A DNA stretch of 64,000 nt. Origin: Gordionus sp. m RMFG-2023 (Eukaryota; Nematomorpha; Gordioida; Chordodea; Parachordodidae). The notes beneath the pieces were generated by a model. It was not told the DNA's origin. It was given only the letters and a program-made list of their open reading frames with translations, and searched no databases. The stretch is taken from NCBI RefSeq assembly GCF_954871325.1, contig NC_088777.1:6425366-6489365 (forward strand), given 5' to 3'. Below are positions 1 to 12,746 of this stretch, one piece after another. Within the stretch, counting starts at the first letter, position 1. Each line of letters opens with the position of its first letter. The position numbers were made by a program, and so were the translations under genes.

Positions 1-124
1 CTTGGATAATTAAAAACTGCAACGACATTATTTTCTCATCTATCTTATCGGTATCTTCCAAAAATCCTAGCGAAGAAATGTTCCTTATAATTAATTTTTC
101 AAACGCTTTCAAACTTTGACCAGG
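1..124 (-). CDS. host gene of unknown family, partial exon at left edge
   Basis: Reading the minus strand from an acceptor (TCTGATTAG) at 125-126, the sequence is open in phase 0 for 41 codons and leaves the window still open. It begins PGQSLKAFEKLII and contains SSLGFLEDTDKIDEK. The codons are less A/T-biased than the flanking intron. The exon directly upstream (424-640) ends in phase 0, so the two join without a frame change. No domain is recognised. The helical, Leu/Ile/Lys-rich character fits a helical domain, but that is inference. The gene continues off the left edge, so its product cannot be judged from this part. Confidence 0.55.
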
Positions 125-423
125 CTAATCAGAAGTAGTAGGAATATTTAATTTTTATAAAAAAAAAATTTGTTTCAAATATGGTATTTGCCGCAAGCGA
201 TATTTTATTTCACACATATTTTTTGTATAATATTGTCTGTTATATTATTAATTAATATAATAAAAATTATATAAAAATTATTATATTAGTAATTAATATA
301 ATAAAGTTAATTCAAACATTTTGTATTTTAAGTTATCTTAGATATATTTTTTTTGTAATAACAAAATTATCTCCAACTAGTTATAATATTTAATATTATA
401 TACACTTCAAAATATATACATAC

Positions 424-640
424 CGATATCAAAGCTTTGGAATTATCATCTGTTCTTACTTTATAGTATAAGCCATTTTTCCATTGCTTTTCATAATTAA
501 TTTCAATTGTCGGAGAATCAATCGGATCCGATTCATTATAAATAGGATCTCTAACCCCAAGTGTCACAGGGATCATATTTTGAGTCAAGATATGCCAAGT
601 CTTTGAACTTTTATATGGGTTCACTAAACTTACTTTACAT
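424..640 (-). CDS. host gene of unknown family, internal exon (217 nt)
   Basis: The minus strand has an acceptor (AAACCTTTAG) at 641-642 and a good donor (GGTATGTAT) at 423-422. The exon is open for 72 codons after completing a split codon. It carries KTWHILTQNMIPVTLGV, then DPIYNESDPIDSPTIEINYE and YYKVRTDDNSKALIS. NES is a possible N-glycosylation site. Its first base completes a Glu codon begun by the 720-804 exon, and its last codon is complete at the donor, so three consecutive exons splice in one frame. An in-frame ATG-started reading also exists, but continuity with the upstream exon argues this is internal. I do not recognise the family. Confidence 0.65.
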
Positions 641-719
641 CTAAAGGTTTTTAAAAAAATTTGAAAATATTTTTTTTAAATAAATTTAACTCCTTAATAA
701 TTGTAAAATAATAATTTAC

Positions 720-804
720 TCCATCTTAATCGGGATCCTCAAATAAGCAGCTTCACAGTTTGAATCAACTTCATATGATACTGTCTGTCTATTCTGTATT
801 ATAT
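720..804 (-). CDS. host gene of unknown family, internal exon (85 nt)
   Basis: The acceptor is TTTTTTAG at 805-806 and the donor GTAAATTATT begins at 719 on the minus strand. The exon starts in phase 1 (two bases finish a codon) and ends with GA, which the next exon completes to Glu. It reads IIQNRQTVSYEVDSNCEAAY followed by LRIPIKM. It has one Cys, and the next exon opens with another (ECKVS). The 79-bp intron to the next exon is far shorter than the others in this window. Open frame, fitting phases and consensus splice sites on both sides make this a convincing host exon despite the unknown product. Confidence 0.6.
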
Positions 805-1542
805 CTAAAAAATATATTTAATAAATTTATTAATTTTATATAAGAAAACTATTTATAATATTTTAATTTAAAGGTTCCTTACAATAGATTTTAAAATAAT
901 TTGCTTAAGATTTAATAAATTTTTGTAAAAGTTTTCAAATAATCGTTTTATAAGAGGTATGTTTAAATTTAAAAAATTAATTTTATGAGAAATCTATTAT
1001 AATAGTATAGTGCTTTTTATAATATACTAAATAAGTAAAATAACGTGTAACATATAAAAAATTATATCTTACTTTAATATAAAAATTATTCATAATATCA
1101 TGGCCAACTATATTTTAGTTGAGCAAAAAAGAGCCATATTAGTATCTGAACATATCAATTCCCATTTTTTGACGTAGAGATGGAAATTATCTTGGTTCAT
1201 TGAGGCGATTTGTAAAAATATGGAAAGAATTATTTCTCCGGAATTGTATTATCGTTTAAGAGTTGTTAAATTATTTTATAAAATTTTGTCATGATCTAAA
1301 ACCAGGATGGAACATGGGACATGTCAGAACTTCTTATTTATTTAAGAGTTTGAGAGTAAAATTCAGTTATAAAGATCGAGATTTGCATCTCTATATTCGA
1401 GCTTATATAAGTTTTGTTTTATCCTATATTTTGGGCAAAAAATGTTATAGCTTTTTCCTTTATATATAAGAGACATATTTATCATGATAGAATATATCAA
1501 TAATAATAATATTAGCCATAACAAGTGGACAGTAGGGATGAA
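805..1542. other. A+T-rich intron-like DNA with a possible mariner-type HTH scrap
   Basis: No gene is supported here. On the plus strand, about 1101-1290 reads MANYILVEQKRAILVSEHI, then continues after an interruption. This resembles the start of the helix-turn-helix region found in many Tc/mariner-related transposases. The match is short and made by eye. The rest is low-complexity A/T sequence. Two short opposite-strand open frames (1263-1469 and 1363-1557) overlap each other and look like chance. Confidence 0.25.
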
Positions 1543-3947
1543 CAGACGCGTACGCAAGAATGTAGAATGGGGGGGGGGGGGTGATTATTAAATTTCTTTA
1601 AGATAAATAATTTGCTATTTAAAAATATCAAGCATAAATTTATTAGGACTTATAACTATTTCTAATATACAATTTTATGCGAATTATAAAAAATTAAATA
1701 AATAAACTGGCATATAAAAAACTATAAAATAAATGTGAATTATAAAATATTAAACGGATGCGGCGTGGATATAAACAGCATATGACTATAAAATAGATGA
1801 CCCAAAACAAAAATTTTAATTTTCTTTAAAAATTTAAATGTTGGAAATATAAATTAATACACAAGTTTCTTAGGAATAATTGTATTTTGTATTGAATAAT
1901 TTATAAAGTATTCATAAAAAATATATAACACTTTTAAAAAAATCTGCACAAATAATATTTAAGAAGCCTATTATATATTTATAATTAATTTAAAATCCAA
2001 TCTTCTTTGGGATTAAGCTAATTATTCAATTTTCTCACCACGAATATCAAATAGGCCAAACCATTTGATCTACTTTTAGAAATTGTACTTCCTGGGTATA
2101 TTTTTACTAGAATGTTTTCTCATTAGTTGTAGTACTAATGGAAAGAGTTGTCATTTTATATAATAATTTTAATACATTAGGAAAATAATATAAAAAATTT
2201 TTGAAATAATGCAAAGCATCCATAGAATTTTTTAGGACTATATCAACTATAGTTAATCTTTTATACCATAGTTGGCATTCAGCTAATAAGGTATCATAAG
2301 TTACTTTAACATCTTCATGATAAAAATTTGTTAAATATTTTTTTTTTACCTATCACCATCTGAAAAAAGTTAGGAAGGCTTTTGTGGAAGTAGTATCTGG
2401 AGATTGGTAAGTGCGGCCTGATGAATTAAAAACCGTTCATTTATTTAGGTTTATCTAAGAAAGGGATAGAGACATTTATTTTATAATACTCTTCTAGTTA
2501 CCCTATTGCTTGGACGATCAACTTGCCTTCCTGCAAGTCGGGGGAGACAAATATTAAACTCGTATAACTTTGCTTTTGACTCAACAATAACATATAATAT
2601 GAAATTCTTCATCAACATTAGCCCTAATTACATTGAGTTCTAATAAAATGATCTCCACTATCATCGTCTCAATCAGTCAATGTCATGTTTTTGAAAGTAT
2701 TACAAAAAATAGTTGTATACATTCTAATGAGAAAAAAAATTTGGTATAAGTATTGAATCAAATAATTTGCTTGTTCCTGAGGAAATATCGCAATCAAGTC
2801 ATTGTGATAATTCAGTATGAGCATCAATAATCAGCTTTTCTATCTCCATAAAAGCTGTTAATGCTTGATGGCGAAGACTCTCTCTCATTGGACAAGTTGC
2901 TAATTCTTTCTCCTTGTTGGACAAGGAGTTTCAGAAATAATTCTTGTTTAAAATATCTTGTCGATTGGGATATTCCATTAATGCAGAATCCCCTAATGCT
3001 TTAAATTTTACAAGACCCTGAAAATTAAATTCATTAACATTATTATTGAAATTCAAGCTTCCTGAATCCAAATGGCTACGTAATCCTAGGCACTGCAATC
3101 CACAATATAGAATGGCCTCGATAATTAGTTTGATCTTACATTTATTTTCTTATTTTAATTCTATTTTTGTTAATATGTGATGGGAATCATATCCCCACTT
3201 AGAATTAATTTAGAAATCATATTCACAGCTTTGTGATAATTCATTTATGATGATTGTCAAAGATTTCTCCAATATCTTTGTACTTGTTGAATGGAGTCTT
3301 AACAAAACTTTTAAGCTTAAATAAATTTCTTCCATAATATCTTGGGCCAAATAGGACACATATCTCGCAATAACCTCCAATGTCTCGAATAGAGTTTGCT
3401 AGCCATAACCATCTAGTAAAATAGCTGTTTTAAAATTTTAACTTTAATTAGCACATAAAGTTTGTGAATATTGAAAATTGAGGGGTGGAATATAAATCTA
3501 TTATTAAATAAAATATTTATCATTGGTTTTAATTCCTTTTAATGAAGTATGTATCTTTCTTCTAGGCTAATTATAAAATATTATAAAATTATAACTTTTT
3601 TCTTTTTTGTAAAATGACTAGGGTTTGCATCATCATCAATATGTTTAGAAAAATTTCTTATATTCTTATTATTATTAGACTTTAATTTTGTTAATGATTG
3701 ATAAATACTACGCCATTAGAAATTTGAAAACAATTGATAAATATACGCCAATGAAAACTAAAAATTAACTGATAACTTAGTAAATGAAGATGATTAATTA
3801 AATATATATTTAAAAAGAAAGAAGAATAAATATTATAAATTAATATTAACAATAATATTTTTGAAAAATATACCCCACATCTGCATTTTTCGGGCTTTGG
3901 GGGACGAGGGGATTTTTCCATGCCCTCCCCCGCTGCGTACGCGCCTG
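1543..3947 (-). mobile_element. hAT-family DNA transposon relic (ZMYM1/DUF4371 type)
   Basis: The element is bounded by inverted termini. The left end is CAGACGCGTACGCA, followed by a G tract. The right end, read inward, is CAGGCGCGTACGCA followed by a G-rich stretch. Flanking 8-mers (GGGATGAA and GGTTGAAA) are related but not identical, so the target-site duplication is uncertain. It holds a decayed hAT transposase on the minus strand. If the flanking exons belong to one gene, it sits inside an intron of the host gene at the left edge. Confidence 0.65.
2000..3420 (-). pseudogene. decayed hAT transposase, C-terminal two thirds
   Basis: Minus-strand translation across several frames shows features of the ZMYM1-like hAT transposases. 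Examples are SCPMRESLRHQALTAF-like sequence near 2870, VSIPFLD near 2470, SRYYFHKSLPNFFQMV near 2370, ECQLWYKRLTIVD near 2260, and TLSISTTTNEKTF near 2130. The last corresponds to the conserved ISTATNERTFS segment before the hAT dimerisation region; SNGLAYLIF (about 2050) corresponds to ERLNGLALLNI. There are several frameshifts and stops, and the N-terminal zinc finger is not recognisable, so the gene is dead. Confidence 0.6.
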
Positions 3948-5223
3948 GGTTGAAATATAGCACGTAGGAACAATTATGTATAACATTCATATCTTTTATA
4001 ATTCAAATTAAGCATGCTGTGATTTTAAACTACAAAAAATATTAATATTGAAGATGCTGCCTATTATAGTCAAAATCTATAAAAACATGATATATATATT
4101 AATAAATCATTATTATCAATAAATTTCACTATTCTTATTTTTTGGATTTAGTTTCAGGGTACTCTGGAATTTTCACACATGCCTTCGGCCATAGATATTT
4201 GTATATTAAAATATTATAAATATAGATAAAAATTTAGCATATACATTAGGTAAACCTTTTCACAGGCTATTACTTAATATATTAGTAAATTATTTTAACC
4301 AATGTTTCTAAGCTTTATAGACATTTAAAAAAATCCATTTCGTGCTCCAATCTCCTACTTTTATATCCATTTTTCATGTTAAATGTAAAAACACACAAAT
4401 GTTTATAGCAAAATTATCATCTAATTGTTAGGGTATCTCAGGTAATATCATATTTCTTAAAAATGGTCAAATACATAAGATTTCAAATTATTCATCCATT
4501 TAGTAAACTTTAGGAATCTACTATGATCAAAATTTTCGTCCAAATTAGTATTTATATAGATCTATGGTCACACTAAGTTGTTGTAGCAGTAGACAGGGCG
4601 ACCCTTTTAAAAGCTTATATAGGTAATAAATTTCAAACTGAAAATATTATTAAAATTCTCTATTTTAATGCTATGTACTAAATTTAAATTTTTAAACTTT
4701 TATAATTTAATGATGTTTATCTGTATTCTATTTATTATATATTATAAGTAAGTGTTTAATAAATAATTCCAACCTCTTGATTATTTTACGACTTTTATTA
4801 TTTTTAAACTCATTATTATTTTATAGTAAATGAGGCAATAATATAAGAATAGTAAGGTAAAATAATAATTATATTTTTATGGCCAAGGCCTTGCCGGGAA
4901 ATATATTTGATTAATATTGTTATTTCCGGCTGCATTACTATAATATTTATAAAACATGCTCAAGATTTTACACTTTTAAATATCCTCTACTTAAAATATT
5001 TTTTTAAAAAATGATTGTTTAATAATTTTAAAAAGTATTATATCTCGCAAAATTATAAATATTTGTAAAAAAATTATTAAAACAAACATCTCAAAAGTAA
5101 AAAAATAGGAAAATATTAAAAATAAATAAAATTTATTTTGGATTAAATATCAAAGAAATATATTTATCACAATCAGGTAGCTGCAATAATAATAGTTTAA
5201 TTAATATAAAGCAATTATTTTAC
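3948..5223. other. A+T-rich intergenic or intronic DNA; one coding-like patch and one hairpin
   Basis: A minus-strand patch at 4135-4215 reads YLWPKACVKIPEYPETKSKK and ends in a stop. It is less A/T-rich than its surroundings and could be a terminal exon, but I find no convincing acceptor. An imperfect inverted repeat, GCCGGGAAATA with TATTTCCGGC, at about 4893-4931 could form a hairpin. Otherwise nothing is recognised. The open frame at 3691-3990 on the minus strand merely runs through the transposon terminus. Confidence 0.3.
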
Positions 5224-5298
5224 TATAAGTTAGAGTTGATAACTGATGTAGTGGGAGTCTTCCATAATTTTGCGAGATTTCTGTAACTCGACAAGGAG
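5224..5298 (-). CDS. candidate 75-nt exon, possibly of the left-edge host gene
   Basis: The acceptor ATATATTTTAG at 5299-5300 is preceded by a T-rich tract, and a donor (GTAAAATAAT) begins at 5223 on the minus strand. The exon is symmetric (75 nt, phase 1 in and out), free of stops, and conspicuously richer in G+C than its flanks. It includes CRVTEISQNYGRLPLHQL. Its last base (A) plus the first two bases of the exon at 804 would form an Asn codon, so it could precede that exon. Read past the donor, the frame stops at 5201-5203, so it could instead be a terminal coding exon. The link across 4.4 kb and a transposon is inference. Confidence 0.35.
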
Positions 5299-8200
5299 CT
5301 AAAATATATATAAAATAAAAAAAATTGTTTTATATAATTTAAATTATATTTTTAATAAAGATCTTTTGATGTTTTCGAATTACATTGTGAGAAGAAATTA
5401 AAACATGGATATTTTTAAAAAAAAATTTGCGTTTTAATTTGAACGTCATAAAAATAGGGAAAAATGTCAGTACCATCTTTTTTACCTATCTTTCAAATAA
5501 AGTTCATTTTAAAATGGAAATTTTTTAAAATTTAATTTTATCTATTTAATTAAACACTCCGTTTTTTAAATTGTTTCGCAGAGTATGCTTATAATTTAAA
5601 TTTAAATTTGAACACGTCATAAGTAATTTTTTACATTCTTTTTATTAATAATTTTATTTTATAAGAAACTAAATATCAATTCTAAATAATAAAGTAATCT
5701 TAATTTTATCATGTATGAGAATTTTGACAATATTTATGGTAATTTAATATCTTGAAATTAAATTAATTATTTGTAAAGACCCTAGGCAAATTTTTACGTT
5801 ATGCTTATTAGCCATTTTTAAACAGGGATTTATTTTTAATAAAAAACTATTTATGAACACTAGAAGCCACGATTTTGCCTAGAGTCACGTGAAAATATGA
5901 AGAGGTTGCTTATTTTTTATAAATTAATGACAGTTTTAAATAGCAACAAGTTCTTCCAGTAAAATATATGGTATGAATGAACCTGGTACATTTAAAATAT
6001 TGAGTATTTTCATTTATTTACTCAGATTTAAGGTTTTTATATAAAATTGTTTTTTTAAATCTCAAAAATAAAGAAATAACATGCACCCGAAAGACTAAAA
6101 AGGATCCCAGGTGTTTATTTTAAATTTTATTTTAATAAAAAAATCTCTAAAAAGTTTTTTTCATAAATAATAATTTTTACATAGAGATATATGCCAAAAT
6201 ACGTTTAAATATTTTGGAAAATTTGCTTCATCCATTTTTTATAGCACTTAAATTTTTTATGGAAAATATATACCCTCCCGTATATATTTATAAAAATAAT
6301 CATTAAAATTAGTCTTTGTAGCAAATGGGAATTTAAATTGAACGTTTGTTATAAGAAAATTTATTAAGTAGCCTGATGCAATTTAATCATTAATTTAGAA
6401 TATTGATTTTATTTTTTAAAAATTGAAATATTTTATTAAAAAGTATCTATTGAGCATCTGGAATATATATTCTTTTCTTAGATTTATGATTGTTTGAAGG
6501 TTTTAAGTTTTCAACAATAATGTAAATTTGAAATGGTATTCAAGGGTTCTTCATTAGAGATAACCTAATCAATTGAAGTTAATATAATTTCTAATTATGA
6601 CATATTATGATTTTTCCTTATGGGCAATAAATTTGAGTATTTTTAGTGATTTATAAGAATAATTAATAGTTTTTTTTGTAATTATTAAGTTGGTTTCATC
6701 ATGTAATAAAAGACTTGAATTAAATTTAATATTTTGGGTTTGTTGCTATTGAGCGGTTAGGAATGGCAGATATTCAGGTTCTCACAATATATTTTTATTT
6801 GAAACTAAGTAAATCATTTCCGTTTCAAACCTAAAAATATAATTTTAAATTAAAACTTTTTATCAACAAATTTTATATGTAAAATAAGTTTAAAATAATA
6901 CTTTTGAGATTTTGAATGATATTTTACATGATAAAAAGCAATATTATGTCCTTTTACTATTTTTAATAATAGGTTATGTTACCATTCTTATTATATTATA
7001 AATAATTATGAACATTTGTTAAACAAAAGGACGACAGATTTAAGCTATCATCCTCAGAATTATAATAAAATAAATGGAATTATTAAAAAAATAAAGAAAA
7101 TTTAATACATGGAATTAAAAAAACAATATTATTATTCATATTTTTGTCAAAATACACAAAGGTGTGTCTTTTTGTCTAAGATGCTTTTGTCCAGGATACT
7201 CTTGTCTATGTAATTTCATACAGAACATGGATGTCGGAGATTTACTTAAAAATTATCCTGGTTTAATAAGATCTATTATAGATTATCATAAAAATATTTT
7301 TGAAATAGTTTGGAATAAACTGTTTGATATAGATAACAAAATTAAAGACCAAAATATTTCAAAAATTTTAATTAAGAAATTTCCATATTATTATATAGAG
7401 AGAATTCTTGAAAAGAAAATAAAGCTTTGATTGGGTAACTACTATATTTTTAGCCGATTAATCCAATTCTTAGACTGTAAAATTTTGGTAAAAATATCAC
7501 TTTGGCCTAGGTGTTTTTATTAAAAAGATAGCAGTTCAAATTTGGAAGAAGCCTTAATGTTGACAAATTATCTTCGACAGAGTCTAAGATTGAACCGAAT
7601 TAGCTGACATTTAGCCATTACCCAATAGTTATAGCATAAAACATATATCCAACAGAAGCAACATGTAATTTACAATTTATTCTTCATAAAGCTACAACGA
7701 TGAAATTTTAAAAATTTAAAGATGTGAACCAAATTCTTTTATGCAAAACAATTATAAGTTAATCTAAACTCTATCCAGTAAATAAACTCCTTCATATTGA
7801 TTAATAGGAGATAATTATATTTGATTGATCAATATTAATATAAGACAATTGGGAGCACTTCCTTTCTATTTCATAGATATTCCGTGATAAAGGCTGAATT
7901 AGTTAGCTTTTATTGTAATAAAAAAAATATTTTAGCTCTGAAGGTTTTACAGATATTAAAATATGAGTTATCAAAGCAATTATATCTTTTTAAAATTTTA
8001 TTTGATATAATTTATTTTAATGCTATTTAAGTTCGAAAAAATAGTGATAAAAATGACAAATTTTAAAATATATACAAAATATTCAAATAATTTGATAAAA
8101 AAATATTGAAAATCAAAATTGATATGTGTTCCAGAATATGATTAGTATTTTATCTTGGATATTATAATAAAATTGAATCTAATCATTTATTCACTCTGTT

Positions 8201-9600
8201 ACCTGGCTACGACTATTACAATAGTAGTAAATAAGTTTAATCTAAGGAAGATAAAAAGTCCAATTTAGACTCTATTCTAAAAAATTTACTGATAAATATT
8301 TTAAAAAAATTAATATATGAAATTTCTAGTTTTTTAAAATAATTAATATATTTTTATATGATATGATAAATACGTCTTATTTAAATATTTTCCTGTCAAA
8401 ATTAATCAAAAACCACTTTGTCATTGAAAATCTCTATCACTTTGTTATTTACACGCCTATTTAAATGTTCTATATATATAAGAAAGCGCTACCTCCACTA
8501 AGTCGAAAAAGTTGCCCACTCTTTTTTATTAAATTAGATCGATTTTAAGTCCAAACCGCCCGGTTTGGTTCATTTTTTTTCTCACTAATTTAAACAGTTG
8601 ACTTAATAAATTATATTTATAAGGATTTTAAATAATTAATCTAATTAATTATGGCATTATAATATTCAAAAATGTTAAAATAACATTTAAAATATAGCGA
8701 AATAAAATCTTAATATTAAAGGTGTAATTTTTACTTAAAAGAATTTCAAAGCTATCAACAACATTAAAAATTTTATTAATATTGATTATATGATTATTAT
8801 TATTTAATTTTAAAAATTAAGATGTATCATAGTTTAACATATTAGATATAAATTTTAACTCGTTTCGAAGTAAGCCAACAAGTTAATAATCTAAATTTTC
8901 TATTTATATATTTTTACTTGTTGAAGATGATAAATTTCAATTATTTTTTAATCAAGAAACTAAGATGGATCCTAACTTTTTTTAAATGATTAGCATGGAA
9001 TTTTATGGGTAGAATGTTTTTATTGTTTTTAAATCTGATATATTTTATATTACTTTAAAAAAAGACCTAAAACTCAATATATTTTTAAAAGTACTCGAGT
9101 AAAATTAATTTACGAATTCAGGGAAAGTCTAGTAGTATATATTATTAAAATTTTATAATAATTTAGATATATATCCTGATCATCATAAAATATAAATTTT
9201 TTATGTTAAATAAATAACATTTTGTTTAAAAAACAAATCCAAAAAACAAAATAAAGTAGAAATATAACTAAAAGAATAAAGAAGGAAGAGTAAGACTAGC
9301 AAAATCTATTGGAGAGAAGACAGCCATTAAAGAATTTAATTTGTTTTACAAAATAATAGAATAAATTACACAAATATTACTTTATGTTGTAATGTTGTAA
9401 TAAGTACAAACAACTAATTATATTTTTGTAAAAATCTGGGGAAAAATACCAAAGCTTTTTATAGAAAGAATACAGAAATTAATTTAGATCCAACATCATT
9501 TATATTAAAGGGTGCTGTCAGTAAAATTTATAAAGAGTGGCTCGATTTTCATTATCGGTTATACAGTTAAAAAAAATAAGCATAAAGAATTTTATATAAC
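5299..9600. other. A+T-rich stretch without a recognised gene
   Basis: I see long A/T runs and no transposase, reverse transcriptase or RNA gene. The only patch with some coding character is at 7164-7430 (separate entry). Around 7503-7550 there is a loosely tRNA-like pair of boxes (TGGCCTAGGTG and GTTCAAATTTG), too weak to annotate. A small GC palindrome (AACCGCCCGGTTTGG) lies at about 8556-8570. Confidence 0.4.
7164..7430 (+). CDS. unidentified open frame, 88 codons
   Basis: Open from a GTG at 7164 to a stop at 7430, with the first ATG 27 bp further in. It starts SFCLRCFCPGYSCLCNFIQN, with five Cys within the first 16 residues, then MDVGDLLKNYPGLIRSII and a Lys/Ile-rich tail. The Cys cluster is unusual for chance translation of A/T-rich DNA and could be a small zinc-binding motif or a secreted Cys-rich peptide. 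There is no Kozak-like context, splice evidence or known homologue. It may be chance. Confidence 0.15.
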   Translation: MSFCLRCFCPGYSCLCNFIQNMDVGDLLKNYPGLIRSIIDYHKNIFEIVWNKLFDIDNKIKDQNISKILIKKFPYYYIERILEKKIKL

Positions 9601-9970
9601 ACAATTTTCTAAATAATATATCCAGAATACATTAATGGTATAATGCTTTAGTGCTATTTTTTATGAATTAAGAATAGAATTTTATTCGTAAAATTTTAAT
9701 ATTCGACTCTTTTTCGATTACCATTAAAAATTAAACAATCTTTGTAAACAGTAATAAAATTAGTTTTTGCGAGATTTAATCAATGATATGTATTATCAAA
9801 ATTGGAAGAGTTAATTTTAAATAAGTGTAGCATATATCACATTTATTACTGGAAAAACATGTATCTAAATTTTTTATTCATTTTGAAATATCCCTTTAGG
9901 ATTTTAGATACTAAATTAATATTTAACTATATAATTTTTATAAGACTCTTAAATTCAATAAATTATATAC

Positions 9971-10000
9971 CTGGAGGTTTTGATACTCTGCGTGTCGTGA
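9971..10000 (-). CDS. micro-exon, 30 nt
   Basis: Acceptor AAATCATAG, donor GTATATAATT. It reads VTTRRVSKPP, a slightly longer and more basic version of the VTTSVSRPP cassette next door. This is the leftmost intact cassette. Its duplicate near 11127 has lost the donor half. Confidence 0.55.
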
Positions 10001-10233
10001 CTATGATTTTCAGTAATATTAATTTTTTGTTAATACATATCATTATAATATACATGCAATATATTATAAACATCAAGATCTTCTGATTTAATAATAGAGA
10101 GAATAGAATTTGCAATATTAATATTATATAGAGATAATTTAAAAATTCATTTAGAAAATTAATTTAGTTTAAGATAAGATTGACATATTATATAAAAATA
10201 TCGTGAAATTTATCATTAAACTTTAAAATAAAC

Positions 10234-10260
10234 CTGGAGGTCGAGAGACTGAAGTGGTTA
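10234..10260 (-). CDS. micro-exon, 27 nt
   Basis: Acceptor ATATTTTAG, donor GTTTATTTTA. It reads VTTSVSRPP. The CAG inside ACTTCAG could act as an alternative acceptor that shortens the exon by 12 nt, still in frame. Confidence 0.65.
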
Positions 10261-11325
10261 CTAAAATATTATAATATTTTCTAATTATTATATAGATTAT
10301 ATTAAGAATTATTTTAAAAGCAATTCTTCAATCTTACAATAGAATAGCACATCGTGCAACAAAAAACATTGCATGAATCATTTTTATTAGATTTTTTTAA
10401 ATATTTTAGTTTACAGAAATATTTGCTTCCAGAATACAAGCTATGTCTGGAGTATTCACTATATTTCAAAATCAATAGGTAATTATTAAAGCTAAGTATA
10501 AATAGTTTTTATTAAAACGGTTAATATGTTTTAAATGTTGACTAGTACTTTATGAACCTATCTTCAAATCATTTAAAAATCTTGGATAAAATATTGATTC
10601 CAATATATTTCTGAGAGAAATATACTTAAAAGAACCTTATGAAAATTTATTTAAAGCATAAGTCATACATATACGAAAAGGTGCTTTCGATAAAATGTAA
10701 TAAGGTTTAGCTTAAGCAAATATGATTTTCATTTATTATTTAATAATATAATAAAATACAAAGCCTACTAAAATTTTCCCAATCACATAAAGTTCAGAAT
10801 ATCAAATAAATATAAATAGCCTTTTACCAGATGATTTTACGGGAGTTTTTATTCATGGTCTATTATTGGAACCTTATTCTAATTACTATTAAAAATATGA
10901 CAATGTATGATATAACATATCAATACAAAATTAGTTGTTGTGCGATTTAATATGGCATCTGCTATTGTTGAAACATACCATTTTTCATGAGCATAAACGA
11001 CTTAAGTTAAACATCTTATATATTATGATTGTTATTAGAGGAATATGTAGCCAAATTATTTTTTCTTTTAAATAGCCCTTGAGGATTTTGAATATTATTA
11101 AATTTATCATAAAATTACAAAAGGTTTAAATACTCTAAGTGTTGACCTGGTAATTATATTAATTATTTCTTAGTTCATGTGATTACATTATAAATATTAT
11201 ATTATAAAATTAAAAATTAATATCTTATGATTCAATAAAAATGAGACTAGCATCAAGAATGGCATCATAAAAAAAATTTAATATAAATAAATTAAGAAAA
11301 TTTATTATTAAACATAATGGTGTAC

Positions 11326-11352
11326 CTGGAGGTTGAGGGAGTGATGTGGTTA
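11326..11352 (-). CDS. micro-exon, 27 nt
   Basis: Acceptor AAAATTTTAG, donor GTACACCATT. It reads VTTSLPQPP. The internal CAG acceptor present in other cassettes is absent here (ACATCACTCC), so only the 27-nt form is possible. This supports the longer form as the ancestral exon. Confidence 0.65.
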
Positions 11353-11880
11353 CTAAAATTTTCGTTATTATTTAATTAATATATCAGGATTATATTATAA
11401 GTCGAATATTTTATAACAAACTGTTTTTGATCTATCAATATCAAAAATTATCTTTTCACAATAGTAACATTACACAAACTATTTTGAATAATTATTCTTC
11501 AAATTAATTTAGTTTAAGACTATCAAATAGTTTAATTTCAAATGATAACAATAAAATAATACGATAAAAAGGTAATAAAAAATATTTAAAATATAACATT
11601 ATCCACCCAAGAAAATATTTCCGGTGATTTTCATCCTCGTAGCTACCGTGAATGAGCTTCATTTAGTTTAAAGATAGGATTAAAAATTGAACATCAGTTT
11701 GAGGCATCGGACTCTTTAGAGGAACCTCAACCGACCTTCTCTTCACTTTTCTGATAATAAAGCAATTAATTAGGTGTTTAATAAAATTTCTTTGTCATTC
11801 CTTTAGATGATCATGCTTAATACAACGTAAAATTAGATGGATCTAGTAACTATCCTAGCATGCAATTTATTTAATAACAG

Positions 11881-12103
11881 TAGTGTTGTTAAACGGCTCG
11901 TTTTGAGCCGATTTTTAAAAACGGCTAACTCAATATTTAATCCAGAAAAATATTACGCAAGCCTGAAGATTTTGATCGTAGAAGGAACAACGGTCTAGGC
12001 ATATATTATCGAAATCTCGAGGCTTAGGTAATATTTTTCTGCCTAAAAAATAGAGTTAGCCGTTTTAAAAAATCGGCTCAAAACGAGCCGTTTAACAACA
12101 CTA
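11881..12103. mobile_element. hAT-type MITE, 223 bp, complete with target-site duplication
   Basis: Inverted termini TAGTGTTGTTAAACGGCTCG and its complement (…AACAACACTA) extend over about 60 bp. A perfect 8-bp duplication, AATAACAG, flanks it at 11873-11880 and 12104-12111. It has no coding capacity. The same family occurs at 28081, 35534 and 55606, with fragments at 12865 and 47465. TIR sequence and TSD length place it with hAT; the decayed hAT at 23407 has nearly the same outer terminus (CAGTGTTGTTAAACG) and may belong to the mobilising family. Confidence 0.85.
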
Positions 12104-12746
12104 AATAACAGACAGTTTCGTAATCTTGGAAAGTTTAATTTTCAATTTATCAAATAGGATATCTTTAAACCCTTCATGTCTTAATTTAGTAAAGTGGTCT
12201 AAAGGCATCAATAAAAAGATATTTATTTTGAATCTTGAGTATTGCCATATGCGAAGAAAAACTCTATTACTTCATTTATTATAATTTTTAATCGTCCAAG
12301 TGATTTGACTTAATATAATATTTATACTTAAAATATATTCACTTTGTTTTAAAAATATTTCTTTACAATAATTTTTATTGTAAAGAAATGATATGAGAAT
12401 TTTTATATTTTTTTGACCTTTTTGCCAAAACTCTTATAAAATTTTTATTTATAAATTTTAGGCTTTCCATATTGTCACCTAAGAATAATAATAAATACAC
12501 TTATATTATAAATGTGTATTAAAAAATTGTTCATATATAGGCAATAATATAACAAATTAAATTAATACAAAGTACCCACTAATTACTTTAACCAATCCTA
12601 ATTACATCCAATATTATAATTAATCCAAAATTTCTACACAACTATAAAACAAATATCAATTAAAATCCGCGCAAGAAATCCTATACTAAAAACATGTACC
12701 AAATTTTTACTAACAAGTTATGAATTTATCAATTAACATAATAAGC

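Noticed and set aside
3691-3990. 99-codon minus-strand frame
   Set aside because: It runs across the terminus of the hAT element at 3947 into unrelated DNA and has no coherent product.
7503-7560. tRNA- or SINE-like box pair
   Set aside because: Spacing and the A box are poor and no cloverleaf can be drawn.
8190-8230. TCGTAGCCAG between ATAG and GTAACA as a 10-nt exon
   Set aside because: Not symmetric, no paralogue and far from any linked cassette.
8545-8580. GC-rich palindrome as a possible MITE
   Set aside because: Only about 14 bp, no arms or target duplication.
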